Assembly: GCA_045125095.1 (NCBI GenBank)
Contig: JBGVMW010000303.1
Coordinates: 1-9,232 of the forward strand
Source: JBGVMW01 sp045125095
GTDB taxonomy: Bacteria > Bacillota > Clostridia > Lachnospirales > Lachnospiraceae
Length of the DNA stretch: 9,232 nucleotides
Direction of reading: 5' to 3'
The notes beneath the pieces were generated by a model. That model was given only the letters and a program-made list of their open reading frames with translations, made no database searches and was not told the DNA's origin. Each line of letters begins with the position of its first letter. Within the stretch, counting starts at the first letter, position 1. The position numbers and the translations under genes are program-made. Shown in pieces: positions 6,600-9,232 of the stretch.

Positions 6600-6608
6600 A
6601 TAATACCA
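6600..6608 (-). promoter_or_regulatory. candidate extended -10 promoter for the paralogue pair
   Basis: TGGTATTAT (6608-6600) matches an extended -10 (TGn plus TATTAT, five of six). No good -35 is visible at 16-19 nt, which extended -10 promoters can do without. Transcription would begin near 6593, giving a leader of about 56 nt. It overlaps one arm of the 9-bp inverted repeat, and CTGAT/ATCAG arms flank it. Confidence 0.4.
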
Positions 6609-6667
6609 TTCATCAGATTTCCTAGTATGTAAAAACATTTTTCGCTTATCATAATAATATGAATGGT
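6605..6667. repeat. 9-bp inverted repeat around operon promoter region
   Basis: ACCATTCAT (6605-6613) and ATGAATGGT (6659-6667) are perfect inverted copies separated by 45 nt. One arm ends 4 nt from the helicase stop codon and the other overlaps the candidate -10. Between them lies the AT-rich palindrome TCATA-ATAA-TATGA (6648-6661). This could be a paired operator allowing looping, or a weak hairpin ending the helicase mRNA; no T-run supports the latter. Confidence 0.4.
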
Positions 6668-6671
6668 CTTT

Positions 6672-9017
6672 TTATGCAAGGGATTTCCAGAAATCTCCTA
6701 TCTTATCTGCCACATTATGCAGGCGGCAACGCTTCACGTCCTGCCACTCCCTTGGAAATAAGCTTTGCTGCTCTCTTGATAGAAACCGTTCATCTAAAAG
6801 TAGGATCACTCCTGTATCTTCCACCGTCCGAATCACACGTCCAGCAGCCTGCAATACTTTATTCATTCCCGGATATCGATATGCAAAATCAAATCCATTC
6901 ATATTTCTTCGATTAAAATATTCCATCAGCAAATCTTTCTCATTACTAATACCCGGAAGTCCTGTTCCAATAATGGCAGCTCCTATCAAGGAATCCTCTT
7001 TCAAATCAATTCCCTCTGAAAAAATCCCTCCGATAACAGAAAATCCTAACAGGCTTTTTTCTCTCCCCACAGCAAACGCTTGCAGATATGCTTCCCGTTC
7101 CATCTCACTCATAGAAGCAGATTGGAATACAAGATCAATTTCTTCTTCGCCGTACAGCTCTACAAAACAATTGTAAACCTGCTGTTCATATACATACGAC
7201 GGAAAAAATGCAAGATAATTTCCACATTTTCCCTTTACCATCCGATACAAATAGGAAGCAATTTTTTCATATTCCTGCCGGTTACGTCTTTTATATCTTG
7301 AAGTCACATCCTCTGCTGCTAAAATCAACCTTTTATCGGCATCAAAAGGTGACTTTGCGTAAACTGCCTTATCCTCTAACTCTGCTGTCAATAGTTCCTT
7401 ATAATACTGAATAGGCAAAAGTGTCGCCGAGAAAAAGATAGTACTGTTTCCCTTATCCAGACAACGTCTAAGCGGCAATGCCGGGTTCACACAAAATAGC
7501 TTTAAAAAAAACCTGCCACTCTCGGTAAACTCTGTATACATAATATAGTTATCATCCATTTCCTCGTACATAGCAAGGAAATGCCTGCACTCTAAATACA
7601 ACTCCATTACCTTCTTACGTCTTGCCCTGTCTTCCTCTGCCTCAAAGTAGTCTTCCATTTCACCCATCAAGCGAACCAGTGCAATGGGAAGCTCTTCTAA
7701 ATCTGACAGCACCATGCAGCTTTCACATTCCCGCTTCCACCGCAATAATATTTTATTACATTTATCTAGCTGATTAGCAAGTTTCCGGTACTCCTCTTTC
7801 ACCAGATTCTTTATCTCCAAAAACTGCTCCTTCCACAAAACAGCACTATACATTTCTCTTGCCCGTTCCACCAGATTATGGCACTCATCAATCAGAAAAA
7901 TATAATCATATCGCTTTCCTTCTGCAAAAAAACGTTTCAGAGATGCTGTTGGGTCAAACACATAATTATAATCACAGACAATGGCATCTGACCAAATGGA
8001 TACATCCAATCCTAACTCAAATGGGCAGACCTGAAATTCTCTCGCCTGTTTTTCTATGGTCTCCCTATCAAATACGTCTTCTTTCTTTAACAAATCGTAC
8101 ACAGCATCGTTAACTCTGTCGTAATGCCCCTTCGCATAAGGACAATTCACTGGATTGCAATCCATTTCTTCACAAAAACACAGCTTTTCTTTTGCGGTCA
8201 GCAGAGAAATCTTATAACGAAGCCCTTGCTTCTGTAGTAACGCCAAAGCTTCCTTTGCCACTACTCTTGTTATCGTTTTTGCTGTCAGATAAAAAATTTT
8301 ATCCCCCTTCTCTTCCCCCACTGCTTTCACTGCCGGAAATACGGTGGAAATCGTTTTCCCCACACCGGTTGGTGCCTGTATAAATAAACGCTCACCTGCT
8401 GCAATGGTCTTATACACAAAAGCAGCCAATTCTTTCTGTCCAACTCTGTATGGATAGGGAAATTGCACCTGTGGTATGGAGTTTTGGCGTTTTTCTAACC
8501 ACTCCACCTGAAATTCCCCCCATCTGCGATACGCCTCTACCATCTCGAAGAACCAGTTTTTCAATTCTTTCATGGAAAAATGGTAATAAAAATAGCGAAT
8601 TTCTTCTGTATGCATATTACAGTAGGTCATGCGCACTTCCATTTCTGTCAGTTCATGGTCATTGGCGTACATATAAGCATAACATTTTGCCTGGGCAAGA
8701 TGCACTGGCACCGCTTCTTTCATATTCATGACGTCCATATATACGCCTTTGATTTCATCCACTACTGGTGTTTTTCCTTCTGATTCTATAATACCATCCG
8801 CCCTGCCTGTTAAGGACAGTTCAAATTTTTCCAACGGAATGATAATGGATAATGGTACCTCTGCCTGGTATTCCGCCCCCATGCGATTCTGAAGCTTCTT
8901 ATGAATACGTCGTCCTTCTGCCATTGCCTCGGTATCTATGGTTTTTCCTATTCGATTGTCAATGTCGCCTGCTTGCAGAAGAAATTCTACAAAGCTTCGC
9001 ACTGCCATTTGAATCAT
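6672..9017 (-). CDS. PD-(D/E)XK nuclease / DinG-XPD-like Fe-S helicase fusion
   Basis: This 781-aa protein joins an N-terminal RecB-type nuclease to a superfamily 2 helicase of the XPD/DinG group, which unwinds DNA 5' to 3' using ATP. Nuclease residues (about 1-175) are His39 in GRRIHKKL, Asp74 in GRADG, Glu88 and Lys90 in DEIK, and QxxxY at 109-113. In the helicase, Walker A is APTGVGKT (215-222), the Walker B box is DECH (377-380), SAT is at 530-532 and motif VI is QAAGRVIRT (723-731). Cys280, Cys287, Cys292 and Cys331 are placed as the four ligands of the family's 4Fe-4S cluster. All key residues are present. DECH instead of DEAH is a mild oddity. The longest frame begins at 9050 without a ribosome site; the ATG at 9017 has GGAGG with a 6-nt spacer and is the real start. 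The role is probably DNA repair or processing of branched DNA; no CRISPR or known defence gene is next to it. Confidence 0.92.
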   Translation of the reverse strand: MIQMAVRSFVEFLLQAGDIDNRIGKTIDTEAMAEGRRIHKKLQNRMGAEYQAEVPLSIIIPLEKFELSLTGRADGIIESEGKTPVVDEIKGVYMDVMNMKEAVPVHLAQAKCYAYMYANDHELTEMEVRMTYCNMHTEEIRYFYYHFSMKELKNWFFEMVEAYRRWGEFQVEWLEKRQNSIPQVQFPYPYRVGQKELAAFVYKTIAAGERLFIQAPTGVGKTISTVFPAVKAVGEEKGDKIFYLTAKTITRVVAKEALALLQKQGLRYKISLLTAKEKLCFCEEMDCNPVNCPYAKGHYDRVNDAVYDLLKKEDVFDRETIEKQAREFQVCPFELGLDVSIWSDAIVCDYNYVFDPTASLKRFFAEGKRYDYIFLIDECHNLVERAREMYSAVLWKEQFLEIKNLVKEEYRKLANQLDKCNKILLRWKRECESCMVLSDLEELPIALVRLMGEMEDYFEAEEDRARRKKVMELYLECRHFLAMYEEMDDNYIMYTEFTESGRFFLKLFCVNPALPLRRCLDKGNSTIFFSATLLPIQYYKELLTAELEDKAVYAKSPFDADKRLILAAEDVTSRYKRRNRQEYEKIASYLYRMVKGKCGNYLAFFPSYVYEQQVYNCFVELYGEEEIDLVFQSASMSEMEREAYLQAFAVGREKSLLGFSVIGGIFSEGIDLKEDSLIGAAIIGTGLPGISNEKDLLMEYFNRRNMNGFDFAYRYPGMNKVLQAAGRVIRTVEDTGVILLLDERFLSREQQSLFPREWQDVKRCRLHNVADKIGDFWKSLA

Positions 9018-9023
9018 AACTGT

Positions 9024-9028
9024 CCTCC
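9024..9028 (-). promoter_or_regulatory. helicase ribosome binding site that sets the start
   Basis: TAGGAGGACAGTTATG: the GGAGG core (9028-9024) is 6 nt before the ATG at 9017-9015. The upstream in-frame ATG at 9050 has no purine-rich stretch before it, so the protein should begin MIQMAVRSFVEF. Confidence 0.85.
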
Positions 9029-9059
9029 TAAATATCGTAATTGAATTCATTACGTTGGT

Positions 9060-9089
9060 ATGATATATAATTGGTTACCCGTCCGTCAA
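9060..9089 (-). promoter_or_regulatory. candidate helicase promoter
   Basis: TTGACG (9089-9084, five of six) and TATCAT (9065-9060, five of six) are separated by 18 nt on the minus strand. The predicted start near 9053 gives a leader of about 35 nt before the ATG at 9017. The ATG at 9050 would lie only about 3 nt into the transcript, further evidence against using it. Confidence 0.55.
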
Positions 9090-9123
9090 ATAGAGGGGCT
9101 GTAGCTTGCTATCAGAGGCAGGG

Positions 9124-9139
9124 CACTTAGCTGTAAGTG
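9124..9139. repeat. perfect 6-bp hairpin with GCTG loop
   Basis: CACTTA (9124-9129) and TAAGTG (9134-9139) pair around a 4-nt loop. No T-run follows on either strand. It lies between the helicase promoter and the large hairpin at 9157-9231 and may be one module of a composite intergenic repeat. Confidence 0.4.
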
Positions 9140-9156
9140 GTACTAAGGGATTTTGC

Positions 9157-9231
9157 TTGTTGCTAAGGACAATCGGGAAAATATAGAACTCGCAAGCTCA
9201 GACAACTATATTTTCCCGATTAACGCAACAA
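9157..9231. repeat. long 75-nt stem-loop at right edge
   Basis: AATCGGGAAAATATAG (9171-9186) and CTATATTTTCCCGATT (9206-9221) are perfect 16-bp inverted repeats with a 19-nt loop. Outside them TTGTTGC (9157-9163) and GCAACAA (9225-9231) add 7 bp across a small internal loop. There is no T-run on either side, so it is not an ordinary terminator. Such length and perfection suggest a selected palindromic element or the end of a repeat. The window ends one base later. Confidence 0.65.
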
Positions 9232-9232
9232 A

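Noticed and set aside
6497..6679. Minus-strand 60-codon frame between helicase and paralogue pair
   Set aside because: It overlaps the start of the downstream gene in another frame, contains the candidate promoter and has no ribosome site or protein-like features.
9018..9050. Helicase start at 9050
   Set aside because: No ribosome binding site, and it sits almost at the predicted transcription start; the ATG at 9017 has an ideal GGAGG.

Overview
The window looks like chromosome from a low-GC Clostridia, most likely Lachnospiraceae. The evidence is the large single-chain PurL, strong GGAGG ribosome binding sites, AT-rich intergenic DNA full of hairpins, a RecB-nuclease/DinG-type helicase of the Firmicutes kind, and a tandem pair of aspartoacylase-like proteins. 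Family level is an inference from protein style; no search was run. All four large genes lie on the minus strand, so transcription runs from high to low coordinates. No transposase, integrase, tRNA, rRNA or CRISPR array was found.

Layout, in order of transcription: (1) 9232-9018 is intergenic. It holds a long 75-nt stem-loop at the window edge, a small perfect hairpin and a sigma-A-like promoter. (2) 9017-6672 is a 781-aa PD-(D/E)XK nuclease / XPD-DinG-like Fe-S helicase fusion. (3) 6671-6538 is a promoter region with an unusual 9-bp inverted repeat. (4) 6537-5608 and 5592-4657 are two tandem aspartoacylase/succinylglutamate-desuccinylase-like proteins 15 nt apart, surely one operon, ending in tandem hairpins. 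(5) 4656-4284 is an intergenic region with three consecutive long hairpins and then the purL promoter. (6) 4283-534 is purL, fused FGAM synthetase plus glutaminase. (7) 533-1 holds a strong bidirectional terminator, a possible small ORF remnant, a near-consensus promoter pointing out of the window, and a 22-codon ORF inside that transcript.

How the genes fit together: purL is a self-contained purine-biosynthesis gene with its own promoter and terminator, and no other pur gene is in view. The helicase is probably a DNA repair or processing enzyme and has its own promoter. The two aspartoacylase-like genes are the most unusual part. Both keep the family fold signatures. The downstream one has lost essentially all metal-binding and catalytic residues, and the upstream one keeps most of them but has Tyr where the first zinc-binding His is expected. 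This suggests an active/inactive partner pair. The start codons of purL and the helicase are set by GGAGG sites and lie inside the longest open frames.
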